Positions 11,864-20,944 of a stretch of DNA of 64,000 nucleotides are shown here, one piece after another (the stretch's first letter is position 1; each line of letters opens with the position of its first letter). The notes beneath the pieces were generated by a model that was not told the origin of the DNA, searched no databases, and saw only the letters and a program-made list of their open reading frames with translations. Position numbers and translations under genes: made by a program. The stretch comes from Syncephalis plumigaleata (lineage: Eukaryota; Zoopagomycota; Zoopagomycetes; Zoopagales; Piptocephalidaceae), in NCBI GenBank assembly GCA_025201365.1, contig JAIXMF010000002.1:1550001-1614000 (forward strand), written 5' to 3'.

Positions 11864-12421
11864 CTAGCGAGCGGGATATAGCAGATCCTTATTTGCAACC
11901 ATTCAAATAAATGCAATTGATACGGCGGTCTAATCTCATACATTTAGCGCTAACAAGACAATGCTATATATGTCCAGACAATTGCTAAATTCAAAATAGA
12001 CAAGCTGATGCTCAATTATTAATTGACGGGTGCACCAATGGCGAGAATGAATATCCACATATTTAGTAATAAGGATGTCCCTATTTATACTTGATAACCA
12101 ATGGGGGAATCACCGGATAAATTTGAGTTTTAACAAAGGAGCAGCCTACACTCGATTAAGTAAATAGCTTGGAATGAACAGTTAAGGAAACCAGCAAGTT
12201 TTCAGTTTTACACTGTGCTCTGATTAAGCACAATGGATAAAGTATACACCGGTAAACTAGTCCGGTAAAGACAAACGATGTATCTCCACTAATTGATACT
12301 CTGACATATACTAGTAATAATAATAATACTAATCAATCGAGCAAATATCTTCATATTCAGACATTTGGAATGGCTAAACATATCATGCATGGTTTATTAG
12401 TAACATTCTGCGGGTTATCCC

Positions 12422-12747
12422 TTATCCGAAAAAGATACCCGTTATGATGCTGTCATTTACACGGACGTTTAGTCGATTCTCGATGAAATCCATCGTGTAG
12501 ACAGATGATGGCCCAAGTATCCGGTGTGGATTAGGAAGCTTACTTTCATGTACAGTCTGTATTGCATAGCGAGAGTAGTGTGTAGTTTTGGTTAGTTCCC
12601 TCATCCTCCTTCACCTTCATAGGATGGTGTAGTTTGCTATACACCTACCATTGACTCGTCTATTCCTTCAGCGGCAGCCTCATTATCACGAAGTAGTCGT
12701 TTCCCAACTAGTTTCTGCTTCCATGTCTCGATGTCATTATGATTCAT
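12422..12747 (-). CDS. Peptidase inhibitor I78 family protein (copy 1)
   Basis: Two exons: 12747-12649 (33 codons, MNHNDIETWKQKLVGKRLL start) and 12556-12422, joined by a 92-nt intron with donor GTAGGT and acceptor CAG. The product has 77 residues. The second exon carries the I78 signature NPHRILGPSSVYTMDF then NRLNVRVN. I78 proteins (known) are small inhibitors of serine proteases in fungi and bacteria; the inhibitory loop is the xPHR region. There is no signal peptide. Relative to the plus-strand copy at 29747, one extra G near 12439 changes the C-terminus from TVSFSDKG to TGIFFG. Since family members normally end near VSFG, this copy looks slightly damaged. It lies upstream of an LPMO-like gene on the same strand. 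Confidence 0.75.
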
Positions 12748-12889
12748 TGTGAGATACTATGGAAACTATACACTATTGCCAAGTTCAATAAATGAGTGAG
12801 AGAGAAAGAAAGGAATGACTAATACACCGTTAAATCCTAGTGATACATGCTGTAATGTAAGGAAAAATAATAATCACGTGCATGGCTAT

Positions 12890-13188
12890 TGTCACGGCCC
12901 TATCTGGTAGGGGGCACGATAGGGGCCGGACAAGGGATTCCAGAAGGTGACGTGCAACAACCTCAGTTAGCTGCAGTGGCTCACTGTTGGAATGTATAGA
13001 CAAATAAAACACTTTAACACGGTTAATACTTGTAAGACACTTGGAGCACAGTAGTGTAGAGATAAAAGATAGAATTGTTCGTCTTTATTAAAATTTGCTT
13101 TTGCGTTTGCTTTTTCTTCTCTCGACGCTGAACGTGCAGCTATCCTATTCTGGACCGCTAAGCCACGAGGTCAAGATATGGCGCCACA
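12890..13188 (-). repeat. 3' LTR of the Ty3/gypsy element
   Basis: 299 bp, identical by eye to 18352-18650. It is the downstream LTR in the element's minus-strand orientation, and the pol frame ends just inside it. Confidence 0.95.
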
Positions 13189-16100
13189 TCACTCCCTCTT
13201 CGAGTGTTGAGCGTCCCGCCAACATACTAGGTTGGTCTTCGCTAGATAATAATAAAGTGTTAGTTAATGATAATACTGAAACTGGCTCATTGGCCGTGGG
13301 GGATAATAATAAATGTTGTGGACGAGAGTGTAAAGGAATAATTCGATCAGCGTGTGCGGGGAATGTCCTTTTTGTGTCGAGATCACATAGTCTGTAATTG
13401 ACAGCTGACGTCTGCTCTACGACTCGGAAGGGTCCACGTATACGTTCCTTCATCTTCTTTAATTTGGATCCTTTCAACAGCGTTTCTTCTAACCATACCA
13501 AATCACCCTCATTGAATGCTTCTCTTCTTCTTCCTTTGTTATAACGCGCTGATTGACGGCGTTGGGCGGCTTCGATCATGAGGCGAGCTCGTTCTCGTAC
13601 ATCATTCAACCGTAATTGTAAATCCTTCACGTACTCTTCGTATTCTTCAGTTCGCTTATTGAATCGTGCTTTTGTCGCGGGCATGTTGTTAACAGCGACT
13701 TCTAATGGTTGAGTGGCTTCGCGGCCGTAGAGTAGGTTGAAGGGCGTCTGACCAGCAGACGATTGCGGTGTAGTGCGATAGGCGAACAACAGTAAAGGTA
13801 AGTACTTGTCCCAGTCGGTTTCGAAGTCGTTAGTGAACTTGGCAATCATTGAAGCTAGCGTATGATTGAAACGTTCAACGAGACCGTCAGTTTGTGGACG
13901 TCGTGCTGATGTAATTCGCTGACGAATGCCTAGGCGGCGCGCGATTCCTGCTGTGAGACCAGACGTGAAGTTGGTACCTCCGTCTGTGAGGAGTACACGG
14001 GGCATTCCATGTCGAGCGATAATGTTATTCATAAGGAACTTGACGGTAGTCTCGGCTGTAGCGTCCGGTATCGCAGCAGCTTCGATCCATCGAGTTGTGT
14101 AATCGCAACATACGGCAACATACTTATTACCATACTCTGACTCAGTAAACGGTCCCATTAGGTCGATAGCGATAAAGTCGAACGGCTTCTCGGGTACCGG
14201 CAGAGACTGTAGCAAGCCAGAACGCTGTGTGATGCGTCGTTGCTTCTGGCATCTCACACAAGTTGCTACATAATCTCTAACGTCACTATGTAAGTTCGAC
14301 CACCAGTACTTTTGTCGAATTCGTTTATATGTGCGATATCTACCGAGATGGCCGGATAATTCTTGATCATGATTATGATATAGAACAACGGGTTGGAACT
14401 GTTTCGGTACTACGTCCAATAGTACTTCTTGATCTTCTTCCATCTTTCGGCGCATCAATCGACCGTCGACGAGGCGATAACTTCGAGCGCGTTTCTTGAT
14501 CGAACGTCGTGTAGGTTCATTCATCATGATAAGATGATCGTTACCTTTCGACAAATAACCGTAGATGTCACAAGTGGCGTTCTCACTGCGTTGTGCCTGG
14601 AGCCATTCGTCTGCCGTAGGTAATAATGGTACAGCGGCCGTGGACATGATTTCGACAGCTTTATCTTCTTCGGCTTGAGCGACTAGTTCCGGCCATGGCA
14701 AGGGATCTCGCGACAAGGCATCGGCGTTGGAGTTGGCAGTGCCGCGACGGTACTCGATAGTGGGGCAATACTCTTGTAATCGCAGCACCCACCTACCTAG
14801 TCTACCGGTTGGATTTGGACGAGACATTAACCAGCGTAAGGCGGAGTGATCGGTAACGACAGTGAATTCACCACCGTAAATGTATGGTCGAAATTTATCG
14901 ATGGCCCACACGATCGCTAAACATTCACCTTCCGTGGCTGAGTAGTTGCGTTCAGCTTGGTTGAGAGCACGGCTGGCGTATGCGATAGGCTTCCATTGGT
15001 CGTTCACGAGTTGAGAAATGACGGCACCAATACCAGTAGAAGAGGCATCGGTCTCAATTCGGAAAGGCTTGGAAAGATCGGGGTAAGTGAGAACAACATC
15101 ATCGGTAAGGGCTTGACGTAACTGATCGAAGGCAGCTTGCTGGGCATCGGTCCAGGTAAATGGCGTGTTCTTCTTGGTGAGACGATGTAGCGGTTCAGCT
15201 TTCTCAGAGAAATTAGGAATGAACCGTCTATAATAGGAAGCAAGACCTAAGAAGCTTTTACATCCACGGACATCTACAGGAAGGGGGAATTGATGAACAG
15301 CGGCGATTTTGTTGGGGTCCGGTTTAACACCGTTGGCAGTGACCAAATGACCAAGGTAAGCAATCTCTTGATGACCGAAGTGACACTTGCTCTTCTTTAG
15401 TCGTAGGCCAGCCGTACGTAAGCGTTGAAAGACTTCTCGTAGACGTTCTAGATGTTCCTCGAACGTCCGTCCATAAACGATAATATCGTCCAGGTACACG
15501 ATGCAGGTACGCCATTTCAATCCAGCCAATACTTCGTTCATAAGACGTTGGAACGTAGCTGGTGCATTGCAAAGACCAAAAGGCATGACTTTGAATTGAT
15601 ATAAACCATCGTGTGTAATAAAAGCAGTCTTTTCTCTATCTTTAACGTTCATTTTGACTTGCCAATAACCTGAAGCTAAATCTAACGTAGTAAACCAACG
15701 AGCGCCAGACAGCATGTCCAAGGCGTCATCTACTCGCGTAGTAGGATAAGAATCCTTCTTGGTTACTTCGTTAAGCCTACGGTAATCTACACAAAATCGT
15801 GCGCCTCCATCCTTCTTACCAACAAGTACAACAGGGGAAGACCAAGGGCTGAAAGAGCGTTCAATGATTCCGTTTTTGAGCATATCATTAACAGAATTGG
15901 TGATAATCTCGCGTTGACGATGAGCTACGCGATATGGCGGTGAGTTGATGGGCCTACTGTCGCCAGTATTAATGAAGTGTTGTATACTAGTAGTCGCATC
16001 AGGATTATTAGGATTATCTGCAAATAGATCCGTAAATTCCCGTAGCAACTTGTCGAGAAGGTACTTGCGTTCCGATTCGACCAGTTCAACATGTGGAGAC

Positions 16101-16693
16101 TGAGATACTGCCGCAGAGATAAGGGCTGTAGGAGTCTCTTCGTTGAGTTGGGGCTGAATAGCATCATAGCATTGTTGTAGCTTCCTGCTAAGCCGACTAT
16201 TGCGAATGCGTTTCTCAGCAACGGCAACAAAGTGTATACCGTGCGAGTGGGTTGACATTTTCATAGGTAAGGAATGATTGCCGACTGTCAACGTGCCAGC
16301 AGCGCAATCTATGGTGGCGCTAGCATCGGTTAACCAATCCATGCCTAATAGGAGATCATATGGAGATGCATGAAGTATGATCGCTTCGACTTGACGTTCC
16401 ACATCAGCAACTTGCACTTGTACTTGACAGTATCCGCAAGTGTGAGCGTGTCGTCCATCTGCTAGCTTAACAAACGAGTTCCGATTCGGTCCAACCTTTA
16501 TGCCTAGACGTGAGCATAAGGCGCTAGAGATTACCGTTTGTTGGGCTCCTGTGTCCACTAGCATAGTTGTTGCGTGTCCGTTCACAAAACCGGCCTGTAA
16601 GAGTGCGTTAGCGGTAACAGCACCTATCACGGCATCTGGTTGTGATAAGGGATTTGCTAGAAGGGGGGTGCCAATACCCTCAATCATCGGCAC
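13145..16693 (-). CDS. Ty3/gypsy Pol polyprotein
   Basis: 1,182 residues in one frame. Domains in order: aspartic protease (VDTGAQQTVI), reverse transcriptase (YLDDIIVYG), RNase H (ETDASSTGIG), integrase zinc region (HHCC type, ending CVRCQKQ), integrase core and a GPY/F-like C-terminal module (RGPFRVVEQ). I see no chromodomain. The order protease-RT-RNase H-integrase places it in Ty3/gypsy (Metaviridae kin). It follows the gag-like frame closely, as is usual in the family. Confidence 0.95.
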   Translation of the reverse strand: MPMIEGIGTPLLANPLSQPDAVIGAVTANALLQAGFVNGHATTMLVDTGAQQTVISSALCSRLGIKVGPNRNSFVKLADGRHAHTCGYCQVQVQVADVERQVEAIILHASPYDLLLGMDWLTDASATIDCAAGTLTVGNHSLPMKMSTHSHGIHFVAVAEKRIRNSRLSRKLQQCYDAIQPQLNEETPTALISAAVSQSPHVELVESERKYLLDKLLREFTDLFADNPNNPDATTSIQHFINTGDSRPINSPPYRVAHRQREIITNSVNDMLKNGIIERSFSPWSSPVVLVGKKDGGARFCVDYRRLNEVTKKDSYPTTRVDDALDMLSGARWFTTLDLASGYWQVKMNVKDREKTAFITHDGLYQFKVMPFGLCNAPATFQRLMNEVLAGLKWRTCIVYLDDIIVYGRTFEEHLERLREVFQRLRTAGLRLKKSKCHFGHQEIAYLGHLVTANGVKPDPNKIAAVHQFPLPVDVRGCKSFLGLASYYRRFIPNFSEKAEPLHRLTKKNTPFTWTDAQQAAFDQLRQALTDDVVLTYPDLSKPFRIETDASSTGIGAVISQLVNDQWKPIAYASRALNQAERNYSATEGECLAIVWAIDKFRPYIYGGEFTVVTDHSALRWLMSRPNPTGRLGRWVLRLQEYCPTIEYRRGTANSNADALSRDPLPWPELVAQAEEDKAVEIMSTAAVPLLPTADEWLQAQRSENATCDIYGYLSKGNDHLIMMNEPTRRSIKKRARSYRLVDGRLMRRKMEEDQEVLLDVVPKQFQPVVLYHNHDQELSGHLGRYRTYKRIRQKYWWSNLHSDVRDYVATCVRCQKQRRITQRSGLLQSLPVPEKPFDFIAIDLMGPFTESEYGNKYVAVCCDYTTRWIEAAAIPDATAETTVKFLMNNIIARHGMPRVLLTDGGTNFTSGLTAGIARRLGIRQRITSARRPQTDGLVERFNHTLASMIAKFTNDFETDWDKYLPLLLFAYRTTPQSSAGQTPFNLLYGREATQPLEVAVNNMPATKARFNKRTEEYEEYVKDLQLRLNDVRERARLMIEAAQRRQSARYNKGRRREAFNEGDLVWLEETLLKGSKLKKMKERIRGPFRVVEQTSAVNYRLCDLDTKRTFPAHADRIIPLHSRPQHLLLSPTANEPVSVLSLTNTLLLSSEDQPSMLAGRSTLEEGVMWRHILTSWLSGPE

Positions 16694-16698
16694 CCGGT

Positions 16699-18135
16699 TT
16701 AGTTTTCCGACGGCTGAGCAGCCTCAGGCAATTTGCCAGTGACTGACTCACGAGCCGCAGATAACTTAGGACACTTATAGGCGGCGTGTCCAGGATCGTC
16801 ACAGAGGGCACAAGGATGGCGCGGCGCAGAAGGTGGCTTCTCCTTGCGTCGTGGACGTTGTCGTCGGTCGTCATATTGCTTCTGTGTCGATCGGGTGTTA
16901 GAAGGGATAGAATCATCTTCTTGTACGGCAGCTACGAACTTTGGTTTAACAGGCGTTGATGACTGGGTAAGTAGTTTGTCGATACTCTTTCCGCGTGATC
17001 GTAATTCCTCGAGTGATGAAATCAGATATAATTTGAGTAGATCACGAGTAGATTCATCGGCGTTGACCTTGAAGTAGTACCAAATCGTTTCGTCGCTGAC
17101 TTTGGCGCGTATTCCGTTCATCTCGATGCGATCGGCATAGTCGAGGAGAGATTCCTTCGGACGCTTGCGAGTAGAATGGAACGTAGCTAACACTCCTTCT
17201 TTAGGATCTTCTTGATACCAATGACCTCGTATACTAGTTACAAGTTCATCATAGAGACCAGGTTTAAACGAAGCTAACTGTTTCGTAGCGCGAGCACACC
17301 ATACCTTTTCATGCTGTCGTAAACCATATATTAATGCACAGCATTGATCCTTTTCGGACCATGGAGACATATCTGCGACAAGGGTGAATTCGTCTAACCA
17401 TTCCAAAGGGTCATCCTTCTCGTTCAGTATGGGTATCTCCATCTTTGGTGCGTAGGAATGACGATACGACGGTGGTAATATAGGGAGTTCAACATCGTCA
17501 TGATCTGATTCATCATCTGGCGTCATCACGCTTTCACGACGAACAGGGCGACGAATCTGGATAGTTGGAGATGGTGTGTGATCGTTCTGCGAAGGTAAGC
17601 GATATGGAACATGAGCAGTACCAGGTGTTTCGACGATAGGTCGTGAGGGCGGATCAGGACGAGTTATGCCAAGCGTGATAATCATTTGCTCAGCTAACGC
17701 TACAGCCTGTGCCTGCGTCAACCTGTGTTGTTGGTTGACTACGTAATCCATAAACATAGCAACTGCATTTGGAGACTGGTCATCCTGTGTACTAATAGCT
17801 TGTTGTACAGCAGCGAACGGATTATTCGGATCAGTAGGAAGTGTGACGTCTTCGGCGGTTGGCGTAGGGACGGTCTCGACGGCCTGTTCCGGAGGGATAG
17901 TAGTGGGAGCGGTCCTAACAGCCTGTGGGTGGAGAACAGTAGTGGCAACGGCTTGAGATACCGCTGCGGTAGGCTGAGGATCGGTCGTCACTGGAGGGTC
18001 ACCTTCGACTGGGGAAGTCGGCATAGGCGCCTCAGATTCTTCCTCGGCGAGAACAGCCGGAGCGTTGGATGGGCCTGCAGCTTCGTCCTCGCGCTGGGCC
18101 GACGCACGTGTATATATGGGTGTCATTATGTGCAA
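16699..18135 (-). CDS. Ty3/gypsy Gag-like protein
   Basis: 478 residues. The N-terminal third is Pro/Ala/Thr-rich and low-complexity. A retrotransposon-gag-like central region follows (WLDEFTLVADM onward), then a C-terminal CCHC zinc knuckle CALCDDPGHAAYKC. The frame ends a few bases before the pol frame. Confidence 0.9.
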   Translation of the reverse strand: MHIMTPIYTRASAQREDEAAGPSNAPAVLAEEESEAPMPTSPVEGDPPVTTDPQPTAAVSQAVATTVLHPQAVRTAPTTIPPEQAVETVPTPTAEDVTLPTDPNNPFAAVQQAISTQDDQSPNAVAMFMDYVVNQQHRLTQAQAVALAEQMIITLGITRPDPPSRPIVETPGTAHVPYRLPSQNDHTPSPTIQIRRPVRRESVMTPDDESDHDDVELPILPPSYRHSYAPKMEIPILNEKDDPLEWLDEFTLVADMSPWSEKDQCCALIYGLRQHEKVWCARATKQLASFKPGLYDELVTSIRGHWYQEDPKEGVLATFHSTRKRPKESLLDYADRIEMNGIRAKVSDETIWYYFKVNADESTRDLLKLYLISSLEELRSRGKSIDKLLTQSSTPVKPKFVAAVQEDDSIPSNTRSTQKQYDDRRQRPRRKEKPPSAPRHPCALCDDPGHAAYKCPKLSAARESVTGKLPEAAQPSEN

Positions 18136-18351
18136 TGATCGTAAAATAAGGTGAAATAAATAGGAAATAATAGAACGTAAGGGAAATGGGAGTAATAACG
18201 TAGAATGTAAAGATCGTTAACGTAATATGTGATAGGAAAGGTAGAGCGCGGGATTCGTGTCCTACAAGATTAGTGAAATGTGGTTGGGCACCGAACGCGC
18301 TTGCTACTAGAAGATAAGTTTTCGCTTCACGCGCCCGGGTTCTCCACCAGT

Positions 18352-18650
18352 TGTCACGGCCCTATCTGGTAGGGGGCACGATAGGGGCCGGACAAGGGAT
18401 TCCAGAAGGTGACGTGCAACAACCTCAGTTAGCTGCAGTGGCTCACTGTTGGAATGTATAGACAAATAAAACACTTTAACACGGTTAATACTTGTAAGAC
18501 ACTTGGAGCACAGTAGTGTAGAGATAAAAGATAGAATTGTTCGTCTTTATTAAAATTTGCTTTTGCGTTTGCTTTTTCTTCTCTCGACGCTGAACGTGCA
18601 GCTATCCTATTCTGGACCGCTAAGCCACGAGGTCAAGATATGGCGCCACA
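18352..18650 (-). repeat. 5' LTR of the Ty3/gypsy element
   Basis: 299 bp, identical by eye to 12890-13188. About 215 nt of untranslated leader lies between it and the gag-like start. Confidence 0.95.
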
Positions 18651-18742
18651 GCTATTGAATCACTCGCACGTTTATGTGTGAGCCTTGTTGACTGAATCAG
18701 TCAGAATTCACTATTTGCTATTTCTCTCTTTATTCTTTTATC

Positions 18743-20109
18743 ATGACTGACACTGCGATATCGATGTTCAAGAAGCGTGGACCTAAAGGTCTACGACGCA
18801 AGCGTCCAGCTGAGGATACGACGGCAGATAATGATGATTCGGCATCAGATTCCGAATCTGTTGTAGTGCAAAAGAATCAACGAGTTGATCGAAATAATCC
18901 GCTAATTCAAGGTACAACAAGCATAATCGGCTCTAGTACCAAGAAGGGTCGTTGGCGCGAACATATAGACGGCGGCGAGGAGGAGAAAGAGAAGAAAACA
19001 GGTAAAGCTAAGGAGGAGGAGGAGGAGGATCTACAAGTTACATATGCGGCTCGACAAGAAGCGAAGGATAGTGCGTTAAAAGCGCGCGAAGACGCAACAC
19101 GATCAGCCTGGGACATTCAAGAGGATGATCCAAAAGCGCAGGCATTGATTAATCAAGCACTAAAGGTAATGGCGGTCTATCGAGGAATGCTAAATGAGTC
19201 TAATTGTGTTATGCTACAGGATGCGGAAGCAGATGGTAATGAATTATATCGTGGTCAAAGCGGTTATCGCAGCTTCCAAACCGAGCGTGATCCTTCTAGT
19301 GCTAGCAGTGCAAGTACAGGATTTGCTTTGAATTCGAAATTACGGCAAGTATTATGCTGAGGATAATAGTACACAATATCTATAGTAAGCTAACGCGCTA
19401 ACTTGGATGAAATAATAGTGCCGGACCAATGCGAGCACCGGCTAACATTCGCGTAACTTGTCGATTTGATTATCAACCGGATATCTGTAAGGATTACAAA
19501 GGTAATACTGAGAAATTAACGATTTATCATCAGTTGGATGATTACTTACTTTCTAACAATGAACGATTATAGAAACGGGATTCTGTGGCTACGGTGATAG
19601 TTGCAAATTTATGCATGATCGTGGCGATTACAAGAGCGGTTGGCAATTGGATAAGGAATGGGATGAGTCGCATAAGAGTATTGCTAATGGAGGGGATCCG
19701 AACGAGTTTCTAGTAGAGAGTGACTCTGACGAGGAGATTCCATTTGCATGTTTAATCTGTCGACAACCCTTTGACAAGCCAGTTGTTACAAAGTAAGTAA
19801 TCGATAGGGTAATGAGATGATTGTACGACGATAGCCAAATATTAATCTGCTGTTCATGATAGATGTGGCCATTATTTCTGTCAGAAATGTGCGCTAAAAC
19901 GATATGCAAAGACACCGAAGTGTATGGCATGTGGCGGCCCTACTTCTGGCGTGTTTAAAACGGCCGTTAAAGTACTTGAGAAGATGCGCGAACGAGAGCG
20001 ACAAAAGCATGAGAATGAAGGCTCGAAGGATAGCGGAGAAGAGGAAGAAAACTATTTGGATAGCCTACCCGTTGAAGGAGAGGGAGCATTAGCAGAGCAA
20101 AGCGACTAG
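18743..20109 (+). CDS. CWC24: Pre-mRNA splicing factor Cwc24/RNF113
   Basis: Exons: 18743-19344 (with a possible 54-nt in-frame intron at 19166-19219), 19419-19501, 19573-19792 and 19863-20109. The N-terminal part is acidic and basic low-complexity. The [10 protein letters not shown] motif is followed by a CCCH zinc finger ([20 protein letters not shown]) and a C3HC4 RING ([10 protein letters not shown], then CGHYFCQKC and CMACGG). This CCCH-plus-RING order is diagnostic of Cwc24/RNF113, a spliceosome-associated factor acting before the first catalytic step. The intron at 19345-19418 only keeps frame if spliced with a GC donor (GCAAGT), joining KLR to [11 protein letters not shown]. The gene begins 92 bp beyond the retrotransposon, so its promoter may be affected. 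Confidence 0.92.
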
Positions 20110-20267
20110 AGTATTGATCCATTGTTTTCTCGTAGTTTATTATTTAAATAAGTAAATAGCACAATATGTAAAGTGAATACTAGATTAGATTAAAGAGTAG
20201 TATAGATGCAATAGAAAAGTGTTGTAAGTAAATTCGCGTAAATGATCATCATTCCATTCCGTTCTTA

Positions 20268-20846
20268 CAGGCTTTTTCCATCCAATTTGCGCAGTTAGCT
20301 TTCTGTCTTTACTAATAAATAATAGTTATGTTAACACTTACAAGGACTCCCGTATTCTGTTTCCCAGCCCCCCTCTGGAGAAGGACTGGGGCGATAGCGA
20401 TAACCACCGCGGTTAATTTGTTTTTTGTTGTTTGGACCCCCGTTGTCCTTGCTCATCATTGCTTGAACGTTTAGAAGGAACGGCACCTCGTTGGAATTGT
20501 GTTGGAATACCCTTTCCATTACGAACACTGCGAATAATCTGAATGAAGTTCAGACATGCTGCCATATCCCGATTCCATACACGATAATCAATAGCTACTT
20601 GTAAGTACATAACATGGCAATATCCAACTATACTAGTACACTTGTATCATCTACCTTATATATTTGATTATGATAATTATTGCTATCAATGAAGGATCCA
20701 TTACTGAATACTGAATTGTTATTATTATCGTGCTATATCAATTGGCATTTCTATGGTAATAATGGTGTTAACAATTGTGTAAATTTATTTATTAGTAAAC
20801 AGCAAATGTTAAAGGATAAATGCGCTAATTGGATGGAAAAACACTG
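20268..20846. mobile_element. TIR DNA element B, 579 bp, non-autonomous
   Basis: TA on both sides (20266-20267 and 20847-20848). The TIRs are the same as in element A, differing by single bases. It is an internally shortened relative of element A and contains a minus-strand relic frame at 20413-20610. It sits between the 3' end of CWC24 and the 5' end of the armadillo gene, about 100 bp before that gene's ATG. Confidence 0.75.
20413..20610 (-). pseudogene. C-terminal relic of a TnpB/Fanzor-like protein
   Basis: A 65-codon frame containing VWNRDMAACLNFIQII and GIPTQFQR. The NRD-x-A-A-x-x-N pattern resembles the third RuvC motif ((D/N)RDxNAxxN) of TnpB-like nucleases. Eukaryotic Fanzor proteins are known cargo of TIR transposons (Bao and Jurka). 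Upstream sequence on this strand shows no zinc ribbon or earlier RuvC motifs, so only the last part survives. The family call is inference from the motif alone. Confidence 0.4.
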
Positions 20847-20944
20847 TACACGCACACAAACATACACAAATACGTACACGTGTACATTCCAACTTGTCCT
20901 TGATACTATCCGTTCTTCTTTTATTTCCATCTTGTCAGTTCGCC

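Larger units (their letters stand above)
10582..12793 (-). repeat. 2.2 kb duplicated unit: I78 gene, promoter, LPMO gene, 3' UTR
   Basis: Read on the minus strand this unit runs from 12793 to 10582. Its first part (12793 to about 11550) matches 29701 to about 30940 on the plus strand. Its last part (about 11170 to 10582) matches about 29040-29666. The two matched segments abut in reverse order at the plus locus with a 34-nt gap. Near-identical 12-mers CAATAGTGT(A/T)TA lie at both ends of the unit (12778-12767 and 10593-10582). Confidence 0.85.
12890..18650 (-). mobile_element. Ty3/gypsy LTR retrotransposon, whole-looking, very young
   Basis: Flanked by 299-bp LTRs (12890-13188 and 18352-18650) that read as identical by eye and begin TG and end CA. 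A 5-bp target duplication GCTAT lies at 12885-12889 and 18651-18655. A primer-binding-like TGGTGGAGAACCCGGG follows the 5' LTR, and a purine tract GAAGAGGGAG precedes the 3' LTR. The gag-like and pol frames are long and in the Ty3 order protease, RT, RNase H, integrase. The element appears whole. Identical LTRs imply very recent insertion. It landed about 96 bp beyond the end of the 2.2 kb duplicated unit. Confidence 0.95.

Noticed and set aside
18907-19116. Antisense Ser-rich frame within CWC24
   Set aside because: It is the complement of the acidic Glu/Lys repeat in the first CWC24 exon.
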